Shown in pieces: positions 50,001 through 57,933 of a DNA stretch of 64,000 nucleotides. How positions within the stretch are numbered: position 1 is the first letter of the stretch; every line of letters begins with the position of its first letter. Origin of the DNA: Gemmatimonadaceae bacterium (GTDB taxonomy: Bacteria; Gemmatimonadota; Gemmatimonadetes; Gemmatimonadales; Gemmatimonadaceae). The stretch spans positions 1 through 64,000 of the forward strand of contig DASYSS010000048.1 in the NCBI GenBank assembly GCA_036003045.1. Reading direction: 5' to 3'. The notes under the pieces were generated by a model that searched no databases, was not told the DNA's origin, and worked only from the letters and a program-made list of their open reading frames with translations. The translations under genes were made by a program, and so were the position numbers.

Positions 50001-50270
50001 GGCGGTGCACCGGCGGGCGGACGCGGAGGACGCGGCGCCGCGGCTCAACCGAGCATCGCTTCGACAAATGGGGAGCTGTTGTCGGCGCTTTCACTCCTCG
50101 AGGGAACGGACACCGAGCTGACGTCTCAGGGCATGGCGACGGTGCTCGACGCGCGCCGCGCGGCCGATGACTTGAACGCGCGTTGGACGGCGCTCCGGAC
50201 GACGGAGCTCGCCGCGGTCAACGCGAAGCTGCGGGCTGCCGGCCTGCCGGCACTGGACGTCGCGCGGTAA
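47055..50270 (+). CDS. Secreted Asp-box (VPS10/sortilin-like) beta-propeller protein
   Basis: A 1071-residue secreted protein beginning with GTG; the signal peptide MDFSRFSLALLAAFPMALAA supports this start. Residues 20-720 form one or two large propellers with many Asp boxes (TTDFGRTWNP, STDAGATWTH, STDGGKTFQK, STDGGATWKR, SDDAGETWHL). The region after about 740 looks like a separate Ig-like and helical part (FHRFVWDLHYSPPAG), interrupted by a Gly/Arg-rich stretch at about 976-995. Annotated in relatives as 'glycosyl hydrolase' on weak grounds; no catalytic residues are evident. Its last 53 nt overlap the DUF4105 gene. Confidence 0.92.
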   Translation: MDFSRFSLALLAAFPMALAAQRIDPSMYSEMRWRMIGPFRASRTKAAAGIPNQPNVFYVGVVNGGVWKTTDFGRTWNPVFDEQPTGSIGAIAVAPSNPNVVYVGSGEGLQRPDLSVGDGIYKSTDAGATWTHLGLRDGQQIPQIAVDPRDADRLYVAVLGHPYGPNAERGLFKSTDGGKTFQKILYKDENTGAVDVVLDPMNPDVVYAVLWEARQGPWENGAFSGPGSGLFKSTDGGATWKRLTNGLPTFEQDGLGRIGITVAPSMPSRMFASVEARRGGGLYRSDDAGETWHLSTTDDRVTTRPSDAAEVKVDPKNPDVVYTATVVSWKSTDGGKTFKAFRGAPGGDDYQRLWINPNDPNIILLVGDQGAIVTVNGGATWSSWLNQPTAAFYHVSTDNAFPYRVCSGQQESGSACVRSRGDDGRILAWDWHPVGVEEYAYVAPDPLDPDIVYGGKVTRFDRRTGLVEQVGPRVGRGGGAPLPGGVSDYRTLRTAPLVFSTVDPHTLFFASNVVWKTTNGGKTWAAISPDLTRNDSIVPPNVGVYSNSATAKARHAGVVYTVAPSYVDIKRIWAGSDDGLIHTTADGGLHWTDVTPPELRDHPWSKVSIMDAGRFDAQTAYAAVNTIRLDDMRPHVFRTHDGGKTWTQITNGIPDGATVNVVREDSKRRGLLFAGSETQVWVSFDDGDHWSSLRLNMPATSIRDLVLKDDDIVIGTHGRSFWILDDIEPLRQIAATTTSAALTLFKAATTIRFRSAKYTDTPIPPDEPGGQNPPDGAIIDYFIGPGTSGDASLEVLDASNRVIRRYSSRDTSMAPADIGETPSYWIRPTRVLSAGQGFHRFVWDLHYSPPAGTSAQPGQYPISAVPFDTPREPRGPYAIPGTYKIRLTVGGKTQTQALTIKMDPRVKTPAEILARQHAVAVAIWDDVARDSAATSQIRDLRAKIADVRGRADASLAQTLTALDDKLVALVGQGGGGRRGGGGGGAPAGGRGGRGAAAQPSIASTNGELLSALSLLEGTDTELTSQGMATVLDARRAADDLNARWTALRTTELAAVNAKLRAAGLPALDVAR

Positions 50271-51522
50271 TCAGAGCGAGGGCGAGAGTGGGCGGCAGGC
50301 CGAGGGCGATCATCGCAAGGTTGTTCTGCGAGGATAGACCGACGAAATGAGCGGCCAAGGCGATCAGGCCGAGCGCGGCAAGCGCTTGGGCGATCAGCCG
50401 CGTCGATCCTGCCGCCCGCCCCGAGATCAGGAACATCGGCACCAGCACGACGAACGCGAGCCAGAGCGGATTGAAGATCAGCAAGTTCTCATTCTGATGC
50501 GCGAACACATGGTCGGTCACGGCCCATAGCAGAACGAGGATCGTGCCCAACAGCCCCACGGCCAGCGACCAAACGCCGATCAAGACGCTCGCCGCGACGC
50601 GCGTCCAGTCCCGCCGGTTCGTCGCGGCGACGCCGAGCCAGAGAAACAGCGCGGCCACGACGATGCCGCCGATCAGCGTCCAGATGCCGAACCGCGGCGG
50701 CGCGTCGGGCTCGATGCCTCGACCCGTCGCCTGAAAGAGCACCGACTCGCGGCGCACCAGCGGGCGCTTCGCGCCGTCGCCGTCCTCGAGGACGATGCCG
50801 GCGACGAAGTCGTGCAGCTGCCTCGGCAAAAACATCTCTTGCCACTTCGAGAGGTCGACGTCCGACGGCCGGCCGAGTCCGAGGTCCACGCCGAGCATGA
50901 TCGCCGGCTGGACCTGCATCAGCCGGAGCGCGTGCCATCGATACGTCGTTCCCGTGAGCCCCGCGGACTCTTTTCGCAGCGCGCCGCCCATCGCGTGGTC
51001 GAGGATGTCGCGCACGCGCGTCGAGCAGTTGTCGCGGAAGTAGTCGTAGCGATACTGGATGTTCTCCGGCTGTGCGTTCCGCTGGATCGTCGCCAGAATC
51101 GTGTCTCTCTGCTCGGCGGTGAGATCGAGCTCCTGTGCGACGACCGAACGGTTCCAGTAGTGGTATTCGAGAAGAATGTTGTCCATGGTGTCGCCGCCCA
51201 CGGAGTAGAGCATCGTTCCCTTCAGGAAGCGCTGGATGAAATGCGGCTGGCGAAAATCGAACACGCCCCAGTTGAACACGGTGTCGCGGTTCGTGACCAG
51301 GTCGTGGATCCAGATCGCGTTGTGCCCGAACAGTTCCCACACCTGCGTCCCGTTGCCCATCGTCAGCAACGAGATCCTGACGTTGCGCCCGGTTTGGTGG
51401 AGCGGATCCACTTGCGAGGCCAGCGCGGCTTGTCGACCGCCCGCGGCTCGCGCGGACGCCGGCGTCGTCAACGCGACGGCCGACGCTCCGAGGAGAAGGG
51501 CGCGCAGCAGAGTTCGAGGCAT
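50218..51522 (-). CDS. DUF4105-family membrane protein
   Basis: A 434-residue protein with a signal peptide (MPRTLLRALLLGASAVALTT). The DUF4105 (Lnb N-terminal-like) domain spans about residues 40-200, with ISLLTMGNGTQVWELFGHNA and the conserved Cys in YDYFRDNCSTRVRDILD, a permuted papain-like (NlpC/P60-type) layout. Four or five TMs follow from about residue 280. Its relatives in lipoprotein N-acyl transfer (Lnb) use this Cys, so an acyltransferase role is possible. It overlaps the Asp-box gene by 53 nt and follows the GMC gene by 19 nt. Confidence 0.88.
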   Translation of the reverse strand: MPRTLLRALLLGASAVALTTPASARAAGGRQAALASQVDPLHQTGRNVRISLLTMGNGTQVWELFGHNAIWIHDLVTNRDTVFNWGVFDFRQPHFIQRFLKGTMLYSVGGDTMDNILLEYHYWNRSVVAQELDLTAEQRDTILATIQRNAQPENIQYRYDYFRDNCSTRVRDILDHAMGGALRKESAGLTGTTYRWHALRLMQVQPAIMLGVDLGLGRPSDVDLSKWQEMFLPRQLHDFVAGIVLEDGDGAKRPLVRRESVLFQATGRGIEPDAPPRFGIWTLIGGIVVAALFLWLGVAATNRRDWTRVAASVLIGVWSLAVGLLGTILVLLWAVTDHVFAHQNENLLIFNPLWLAFVVLVPMFLISGRAAGSTRLIAQALAALGLIALAAHFVGLSSQNNLAMIALGLPPTLALALITARRPVPAGRQPAASR

Positions 51523-51541
51523 CGACCGACGAATCCTAGCG

Positions 51542-53539
51542 TCACTCCTCACCGTTCGCGATTCCCTCGGCGACGCACGTTGCGATCGCGACCACGGTGA
51601 CCATCGGGTTCACCCCGCTCGAAGCCGGAAACGCGCTGGCGTCCGCGACATAGAGACCGGATACACCGAACACCTGGCCGCGTTCGTCGCACACGGCCGT
51701 CGACGCGTCGCTCCCCATGCGGCACGTCCCCATCTGATGGGCGCTGAACAGCGACGACCAGTTCCGATCCACCGGCTCGCTCTCGATGCGGCGATAAAAT
51801 GCGTCCACGTCCGCGGCCGCCGCGGATTTCGCGAGCGACAAGCCGCGAGTGTGCAACGTGTGCACCTCGTCGGCTCCGGCAGCCAAATGCATTCGCGCCG
51901 CGGCGGCGATTCCCTGCGCGACCAGCGTTCGCTCCGCCTTGCCGAGGCTGTAGTCGACGCGGACGCTGCCGTCGCCCCGCGTGCGTACCCGACCGCTGGA
52001 CGCGTCGCGTGTCAGCGCGATCGTCGACGCGACGTGCGAGGCGCGTTGCATTATTCGCCGATGCGCCCTGGCCGAAGCCCACGGCGCCGCGAGCGCGAGA
52101 AGGCCGGGATGCGTCGGCGCCGCCTCGAGCCGAAAACCGAAGTTGCCGTTCACGCGCGCGAACTGCGCGGACATGATCGATTGTGGCGGGCCGCGCCACG
52201 CTTCGACGGGGTCCGCGTATACGCCCGCGACGGCGGTCGTCGGATGCAAGAACAGGTTGCGGCCCAATTGCGGCAGCGAGACCCCGGAACGTTCGAGCAG
52301 CGCCGGCGTGCCGAGTCCGCCCGCGCACACGACGACCACTTTTGCCCTGATCTCCGTGGTGACGAGCGAGCCGGCCGCGACCACGGTCTTCGCGACGACG
52401 CCCTCGACTCGGTTGCGCTCTATTATGAGCCGGTCCGCCCGGCAGTCGGTGACGATCGTGGATTTGCCCCTGCGCGGCAGTGCCTGCAGATACGTCGCGA
52501 CGGTCGACTGCTTTCCGCCCGCTCGACACCCGAACACGCAGTAGCCGCACTGGTCGAGGTCGCAGCCGCGGGCGTTTCGCTCCGTGACCGACCACTCGTA
52601 GCCGAGGGCGTGACAGCCCCGCTGAATCACCGCGTTGTTCGGATTGACTTCACTTTCGTCGCGCGACGCGCCGAGTCGTAACGACGCGACGTCGAGCGCG
52701 CGCGTGAACTGATCGCTCGTGAATAGCCCGCACCCCGACCGTTCCGTCCATTCATCGCGAATGTAGTCCGGCGTGCGAAGGCAGGTCTGCCAGTTCACCG
52801 TCGTGCCCCCGCCGAGGCACGAGCCGGCGAGAATCGCCACTCCGAGGTCGTGCGACGACGTGAGACCGCTGTCGAGATACAAGCGCCGCGTTCCGTCGAG
52901 CTCACCCTGGGAGAAGTTCGGCGCCTGGTCGCCCGGCCCGCTTTCTATCAGCACGACCTTGTACCCGCGCGTCGAGAGCTCTCCCGCGACGGTCCCGCCG
53001 CCCGCCCCCGATCCGACGACACACACGTCGCAGTCGACAATCGCGTCGGTGTCGTAGCGCATGCTCCGCACGGCGCTCGCTCCGACCATTCCGCGCGGCG
53101 ACGGTGTGTACCCGATGCGCGGCCACACGGCGTTGTGCCCGGTCTTGTCGGTCGCGCTGTAGTACAAGAAACTCGAAAGACGCTTGAGCGCCTGGAATCC
53201 GCTGCGGAGCGGCGAGAGGCGGCTCGCGGACATCGAGCGAAGCAGGCGCTCTCGGTCAGCCGGTTTCATCGCCGAGAAGCCGCGTGGCTTTCCAATCGTT
53301 AGGCCGACGAGCGGTCCTTCCAACAGGCGCAACAGCCGCAGCAGCTGCCGGCGATCCGCCGGCGCGAGAAGCTCGAGCGCCTCCTCGGCCGCGCGAGGGA
53401 CACCCTGGCTGGTCGCGCTTGCCGCGAATAGGGTGGGGTCGTCCGCTCCCTCAGGAGAGAGAGAGGGATGCAATGCATCGCAGACCGCGGTCAGCGCAGT
53501 CCGTTCGCGTTCGGAGAGTGGGCGGGGTGAGCCCGTCAT
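51542..53539 (-). CDS. GMC-family oxidoreductase (long-chain alcohol oxidase-like)
   Basis: A 665-residue FAD enzyme. The N-terminal 165 residues are a helical domain (LSERERTALTAVCDALHPSL) as in fatty-alcohol oxidases; then the FAD fold CDVCVVGSGAGGGTVAGEL, the GMC motif around GGGTTVNWQTCLRTPDYI, a Cys-rich CDLDQCGYCVFGC segment, and the C-terminal active-site and FAD part in HQMGTCRMGSDAS and GVNPMVTVVAIA. It oxidises an alcohol group; long-chain alcohols are the best guess. No signal peptide. Confidence 0.9.
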   Translation of the reverse strand: MTGSPRPLSERERTALTAVCDALHPSLSPEGADDPTLFAASATSQGVPRAAEEALELLAPADRRQLLRLLRLLEGPLVGLTIGKPRGFSAMKPADRERLLRSMSASRLSPLRSGFQALKRLSSFLYYSATDKTGHNAVWPRIGYTPSPRGMVGASAVRSMRYDTDAIVDCDVCVVGSGAGGGTVAGELSTRGYKVVLIESGPGDQAPNFSQGELDGTRRLYLDSGLTSSHDLGVAILAGSCLGGGTTVNWQTCLRTPDYIRDEWTERSGCGLFTSDQFTRALDVASLRLGASRDESEVNPNNAVIQRGCHALGYEWSVTERNARGCDLDQCGYCVFGCRAGGKQSTVATYLQALPRRGKSTIVTDCRADRLIIERNRVEGVVAKTVVAAGSLVTTEIRAKVVVVCAGGLGTPALLERSGVSLPQLGRNLFLHPTTAVAGVYADPVEAWRGPPQSIMSAQFARVNGNFGFRLEAAPTHPGLLALAAPWASARAHRRIMQRASHVASTIALTRDASSGRVRTRGDGSVRVDYSLGKAERTLVAQGIAAAARMHLAAGADEVHTLHTRGLSLAKSAAAADVDAFYRRIESEPVDRNWSSLFSAHQMGTCRMGSDASTAVCDERGQVFGVSGLYVADASAFPASSGVNPMVTVVAIATCVAEGIANGEE

Positions 53540-53617
53540 CGCCCACAAAGTTTCCGAGACATGGCCTCGAATGGAAGGCGGCGCGCCTATCTCGGTCGCG
53601 CGATCGCTATCGAGTCG

Positions 53618-54382
53618 TCATTCGTAGAGGTCGTCCAGCGATACGGCCGCGAGCTCGACGAGGAAGTCGCCGATCCGCTCTACGGCGGCCGTCACGTACG
53701 CCTCACCCTTTTCGGCCGTCGACTTGGACGGGTCGCCTACGCCAGTGTCCGACGTGACCTGCGTCCATCGGCGGGGAGCCCACGCCCATCCCTCGCGAAT
53801 GCCGCGGAGACGCGACGCTTTGGCGCGACCGGCCCCCGCCTCGCCGAGCGGTCGGACGAGGGCCGGCGCGAGGTGGAGCATCGCGCTCGTCTCGGCCTCG
53901 CCGGCGTGGTCGCCGGGCTCCGAGATGAAGCGGCTCACGTCCACGCACGACCACCAGTTGATCACCGACATGTACACGCGAGTTCTCGGCTGCAGCTCGC
54001 GTACGATTTGCCGAAAGTCGTTGCCGCCGTGCCCGTTCAGAATCAGCAGCTTGTGCACGCCCTGTCCGTCGAGCGATGCCACGAGATCGGTGAGCAGCGC
54101 GAGTTGCGTGCTCGGATTCACATTGAGGCAAAGTGGGATGTCGAGCTGGGTGGTGTTCACCCCGAACGGAACGGTCGGCAGCACGACGACGCGGGCCCCC
54201 TTCGCCCATGCTCTTTCGGCGGCGCGAATGGCGACCTGCTCCGCTTGAACGTTGTCCGTCGCGTAGGGCAGGTGATAGTTGTGCGCCTCCGTCGCGCCCC
54301 AGGGGAGCACGGCGGCGGAATACTCGATTGCGCGAACCTGTTTCCACGTGCTCTCGGCGAGCACGTATGGACGTTCTGTCAC
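53618..54382 (-). CDS. Creatininase-family amidohydrolase
   Basis: A 254-residue protein of the creatininase/ArfB/MftE fold. Metal motifs are AVLPWGATEAHNYHLPYATD (Glu and His), ILNGHGGNDFRQIVREL and DHAGEAETSAMLHL (Asp/His/Glu), in the order expected for two-metal members. It probably opens a cyclic amide or hydrolyses a formamide; substrate unknown. It overlaps the DoxX gene by 4 nt (ATGA), so both are co-translated. The GMC gene follows after 78 nt. Confidence 0.93.
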   Translation of the reverse strand: MTERPYVLAESTWKQVRAIEYSAAVLPWGATEAHNYHLPYATDNVQAEQVAIRAAERAWAKGARVVVLPTVPFGVNTTQLDIPLCLNVNPSTQLALLTDLVASLDGQGVHKLLILNGHGGNDFRQIVRELQPRTRVYMSVINWWSCVDVSRFISEPGDHAGEAETSAMLHLAPALVRPLGEAGAGRAKASRLRGIREGWAWAPRRWTQVTSDTGVGDPSKSTAEKGEAYVTAAVERIGDFLVELAAVSLDDLYE

Positions 54383-54864
54383 GCCCGAAGTTTAACGGGC
54401 CAGAGTCGCTTGGCGATCAGCGCGTCCAGGCTCCACGGTCCCGCCCCGGCGAAAATGAGCAGCAGGAAGATGAAGCACAGCAGGACGGGCGTTTCACCCA
54501 TGTTGTTGATCGGGAAAAACCCGCGCGGGAAGTGCGCCTTGAAATAGGCGACCGCCATCTCGCCGCAGGTGATGAACGCGACGGGACGGGTCAACAGACC
54601 GAGAATCAGCAGGACTCCCGCGAACGTTTCGATGACCCCGGCGACGCCGATCAGCGAATCGAACACGAACGGCATCGGTCCGCGCGGCGACGGCGGAAAG
54701 TTGAACAGCTTCTGCAATCCGTGTTGCCAATAGACGAGCGCGGCGACGATCCGGAGGACGCTGAGCGCCTCGGGCGCTCCGCGAGCCAACGCGGGCGCGG
54801 CAGCGGGAAGTCGCTCTTCAGGCGGTTCGACGACCGGCGGATAGCGATGTGCGCGAAAAGCCAT
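54379..54864 (-). CDS. DoxX-family membrane protein
   Basis: A 161-residue membrane protein with four TMs. The family signature VLRIVAALVYWQHGLQKLFNF opens TM1, followed by the loop and FDSLIGVAGVIETFAGVLLI (TM2), LLTRPVAFITCGEMAVAYFK (TM3) and ETPVLLCFIFLLLIFAGAG (TM4). The first 33 residues are Pro-rich and may not be translated if a later start is used. DoxX proteins act in respiratory or thiol-linked membrane redox complexes. It is translationally coupled to creatininase. Confidence 0.92.
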   Translation of the reverse strand: MAFRAHRYPPVVEPPEERLPAAAPALARGAPEALSVLRIVAALVYWQHGLQKLFNFPPSPRGPMPFVFDSLIGVAGVIETFAGVLLILGLLTRPVAFITCGEMAVAYFKAHFPRGFFPINNMGETPVLLCFIFLLLIFAGAGPWSLDALIAKRLWPVKLRA

Positions 54865-54940
54865 GCTCGCGTTCGTCGCAAGTCGCCGGCCATGCGCGCC
54901 GGAAACTCAGAAACCTTCGTCGTTCAATTCGCCAACTCGT

Positions 54941-56917
54941 TCAGCGTCGCACCCACTTGTTGTTGGAGCGGTCGATGTCGGGGAAAGCCGACTCCGGATC
55001 GATCTCGATGGCCGTGACGGTCTCTGGCGCGTCGAGCGTCAGCGAGTAGCGCTTCGCGCCGGTCAGCCAAACGTCTACGGGAATCTCACGGCGCTCCACG
55101 CGGCCGTCGCGGCGGGTGACCGCCAAACGGACGGGCATCGGCGCGAGTCCGCGGTCTTCGACGGTCACGTCCAGCTTGCCGTTCACCGTTTGCACGGCGC
55201 CGATCGCCTGATCGAGCGTCCACGTCTCGTACCACCAGGTGCGCCAAAACCACGACAGATCGCGCCCCGCGAGCGAATTGAATGTGTTGAAGAAGTCATA
55301 TGGCGTGGGGTGCTTGTATTGCCATCGCAGGCCGTACGTGCGATACGCCGAGAGAAAGACCGAGTCGCCGAGCAGCGCCCTCAGTGCGCGCATGTTCGTC
55401 GCCATCTTGTCGTACGACGCGACGCTGTACGCCCGCCCGTCGTACGGATATTGATCGCCGGGGCGCATGAGCGGCACTTCGCCGTCGGTCCGCGCGAGCT
55501 GCAGGTAACTGTCGCGCGCGGGCCCCTCGCGGTCGTACCCCTTGAAGAACGCCTGCATTCCCTGCGCTTGGTTGAATCGCGTGAGCCCTTCGTCCTGCCA
55601 CGCGTACCGCCGCTCGTCCGATCCGACCTGCATCGGGAACCACATGTGTGCCGTCTCGTGCACCTGCACCGAGTAGAGAAGCAGCGTGTCGCGCGGGCCG
55701 CCGATGCACGTGAGCATCGGATACTCCATGCCCGCGCACGAAACCGGGCCTTCGAGTGCGGTCATCTGTGGCCACGGGTAGGGCCACAGATAGCGCGACA
55801 AGAATTCGATGACGTCGCGCTCGTAGTCGCCGGACAGGTCCCACGACCACTTTCGCGCGGCAGGCCGGTAAAAGGTGTTGATCCGCGTCGTGTCCGGTTT
55901 GCCGTCGCCGTCCCGATCGCCGACGACGGCGACGGTCGCGTCCCAGAGATAATTCGGCGACGCGCCCCAGTCGAAGTCGCGCACGTTGCGAGCGCGAAAA
56001 CGCCAGGTGAGCGCTTTGTCGAACCCGGTCAGCGTCGCTTTCGTCGCGCCGACGCCTCGGTCCTGCTCGCGCACGACGTGCACGACGTCCTTCGATCGCC
56101 GCGCTTCGGTGAGCCGATCGCGCGTCTGCTTCGAGAGAACCTGATCCGCGTTCGTCAGCTCGCCGGTCGCCGCGACCAACCAACCCTGCGGCACGCTGAG
56201 GTTCACGTCGTAGTCCGCGTACCCCATGTAGAACTCGGCCGCGCCGAGGTACGGGTCGTTCTGCCAACCACCGACGTCGTCGTAGACGGCGAGACGCGGA
56301 TACCAGTACGCCACCATGAAGACGTCGCCGGTCGTGCCTTCGCGCGGCGCGCCGTCGGGAGGGAGTTGAAACGCCCACGCGATGTCGAGGTCGACCGAAT
56401 CCTGCGGCGCAAGCGTGCGAGGAAGCCGAAGCTCCATGTTCGTTGCGCGCACCGAATAGCCCGTGCCGGTGTCGCGGCTCGCCAACGCTTGCCCAAACGC
56501 GGCGACGCGCAGAATCTCCGTGCCTCCGGTGACCGGCGTCGCGACAACGCGCGGCGAGGAAGGCGCGAAGAGATTCTGATCGAGCTCGATCCACAGCGTG
56601 CGCAACGTGTCCGGCGACCGGTTGTAGTACCGCACCGACTCACGGCCGTTGATCCGGCTCGTCGCGGGGACGAGCTCGGCGTCGATCGTATAGTGCGCGT
56701 ACTGCTGCCAATATGTCGGCCCGGGCTCGCCCGTCCGCGTGCGTGTGCCGCGCTCCACCGCCTTCGCGAACGCGTGCGTCTCGAACACGGGGTAGGGCGT
56801 GGGACGCTGCGCGGGAGTCGCGACCGGCGCGGGAGCGGGCGGCGCGCGCCGAGGCCAACGCAGCTGCGAACAGCCGCCGATCGCGAGCGCCGCGAGCAAC
56901 GCGAGGACTCTTCTCAT
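54941..56917 (-). CDS. M1-family metallopeptidase, lipoprotein
   Basis: A 658-residue lipoprotein: MRRVLALLAALAIGGCSQLR has a lipobox ending GGC. The M1 zinc site is H420-E-x-x-H424 in VHETAHMWFPMQVGSDERR, with the third ligand Glu in WQDEGLTRFNQAQ. The mature N-terminus starts with the motif GPTYWQQYAHYTIDAELV, matched by GPKYWQQHADYDLHGTLD in the M1 peptidase at 34 kb, which shows that they are paralogues. It follows the metallo-beta-lactamase gene by 2 nt, so they share a transcript. Confidence 0.94.
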   Translation of the reverse strand: MRRVLALLAALAIGGCSQLRWPRRAPPAPAPVATPAQRPTPYPVFETHAFAKAVERGTRTRTGEPGPTYWQQYAHYTIDAELVPATSRINGRESVRYYNRSPDTLRTLWIELDQNLFAPSSPRVVATPVTGGTEILRVAAFGQALASRDTGTGYSVRATNMELRLPRTLAPQDSVDLDIAWAFQLPPDGAPREGTTGDVFMVAYWYPRLAVYDDVGGWQNDPYLGAAEFYMGYADYDVNLSVPQGWLVAATGELTNADQVLSKQTRDRLTEARRSKDVVHVVREQDRGVGATKATLTGFDKALTWRFRARNVRDFDWGASPNYLWDATVAVVGDRDGDGKPDTTRINTFYRPAARKWSWDLSGDYERDVIEFLSRYLWPYPWPQMTALEGPVSCAGMEYPMLTCIGGPRDTLLLYSVQVHETAHMWFPMQVGSDERRYAWQDEGLTRFNQAQGMQAFFKGYDREGPARDSYLQLARTDGEVPLMRPGDQYPYDGRAYSVASYDKMATNMRALRALLGDSVFLSAYRTYGLRWQYKHPTPYDFFNTFNSLAGRDLSWFWRTWWYETWTLDQAIGAVQTVNGKLDVTVEDRGLAPMPVRLAVTRRDGRVERREIPVDVWLTGAKRYSLTLDAPETVTAIEIDPESAFPDIDRSNNKWVRR

Positions 56918-56919
56918 CG

Positions 56920-57828
56920 TCAGCGGCCGGTTCCTTTTTCCTTGGCGATTCGCTCGTCGAGCTGACGACGAGCGTCCTTCGCGAGGCGCCGGCACGCGTC
57001 GGGGTCGACGAATGCATTCGCATTTCCGGAGTCGCGCGACGCGAGGCGCTCGAAAACGTTCGAGGCGCCGGGATGCGGAGTCAACAAGATGTCACACGAG
57101 AGACTCTCGAGCACCGAGAACGAGTGCTCGAAATCGGCGACGGCGCTCGGGTATGTCGTATTCCTCGTGAACAGAAAATCGTCCGCCGAAACGGGCGATT
57201 GACTGTCCGCGTAGACGAGGTCCGCGCACCGCCCGCCTTCGCAGGATCTCCATGTCCACGTGGTTCCACCGGGAGTGTGGCCGCCGGTGAAGTGCGCGGT
57301 GAGCGCGACGTCCCCGCCTCGGAGGACCTCGCCGTCGGAGATCGGGCGCACGGTGGGAACGGATGGATAGGGCAAGACGATGCTGAGCTGCGGATCGCCG
57401 GGAATCCCTTTGCCGGCTTCGATCGTGCTCGCGCTCCAGCGGCTCGCCGCGACGGTCGCGCCCGTCGCCTCTCGCAGCGCCTCGATACCGCCCGCGTGGT
57501 CGTAATGGGCGTGCGAGTTGAGGATGAGTTTCACATCCTCCGGTCGAAAGCCGAGGGCGCGAATGTTGGACAGAATGAGTGGCGCGGATTCCGGCAGCGC
57601 GCCGTCGATCAGAACGTGTCCGTGTGGCGACGTGATCAGAATCGACGAAAGTCCGTGCGTGCCGACGTAGTACGCGTTGCCGAAGATTCGAAAGGGCTTC
57701 TGCCGCACGTTCCACACTGCGCAACTCGAACACTCGCGAGCGCGCCGGGCGGAATCAGTTGGACTCTGGGCAGCCAGCGAAGAGCGACCCAACAGCGCGA
57801 ACGCGAGCAGGGCGACCGATGTACGCAT
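56920..57828 (-). CDS. Subclass B3-like metallo-beta-lactamase
   Basis: A 302-residue secreted MBL-fold hydrolase; MRTSVALLAFALLGRSSLAA is a signal peptide ending near AQ. The zinc motif LNSHAHYDHAGGIEAL has the H116-x-H118-x-D120-H121 pattern of subclass B3, with H196 in TGGHTPGGTTW and H263 in LLTPHPGASN. A short CSSC pair is near the mature N-terminus. It should hydrolyse beta-lactams if true to family, but many environmental B3-like proteins are not resistance determinants. The M1 lipoprotein gene starts 2 nt after its stop codon. Confidence 0.9.
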   Translation of the reverse strand: MRTSVALLAFALLGRSSLAAQSPTDSARRARECSSCAVWNVRQKPFRIFGNAYYVGTHGLSSILITSPHGHVLIDGALPESAPLILSNIRALGFRPEDVKLILNSHAHYDHAGGIEALREATGATVAASRWSASTIEAGKGIPGDPQLSIVLPYPSVPTVRPISDGEVLRGGDVALTAHFTGGHTPGGTTWTWRSCEGGRCADLVYADSQSPVSADDFLFTRNTTYPSAVADFEHSFSVLESLSCDILLTPHPGASNVFERLASRDSGNANAFVDPDACRRLAKDARRQLDERIAKEKGTGR

Positions 57829-57933
57829 CGCATGAACTTGGCGAGCGCGGAGCGATTCGCGTAGCCCGCCGCGGGGATCGCCCCCGAGCGGAGACTCGGC
57901 GGCCCGTTCAGCCTCGAGCCGCCTCCCCGCGAA

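Noticed and set aside
49970-50045. Possible tandem repeat, glycine-rich GGC/CGA units
   Set aside because: It is inside the Asp-box gene and encodes a Gly/Arg-rich linker; repetition follows from the amino-acid bias.
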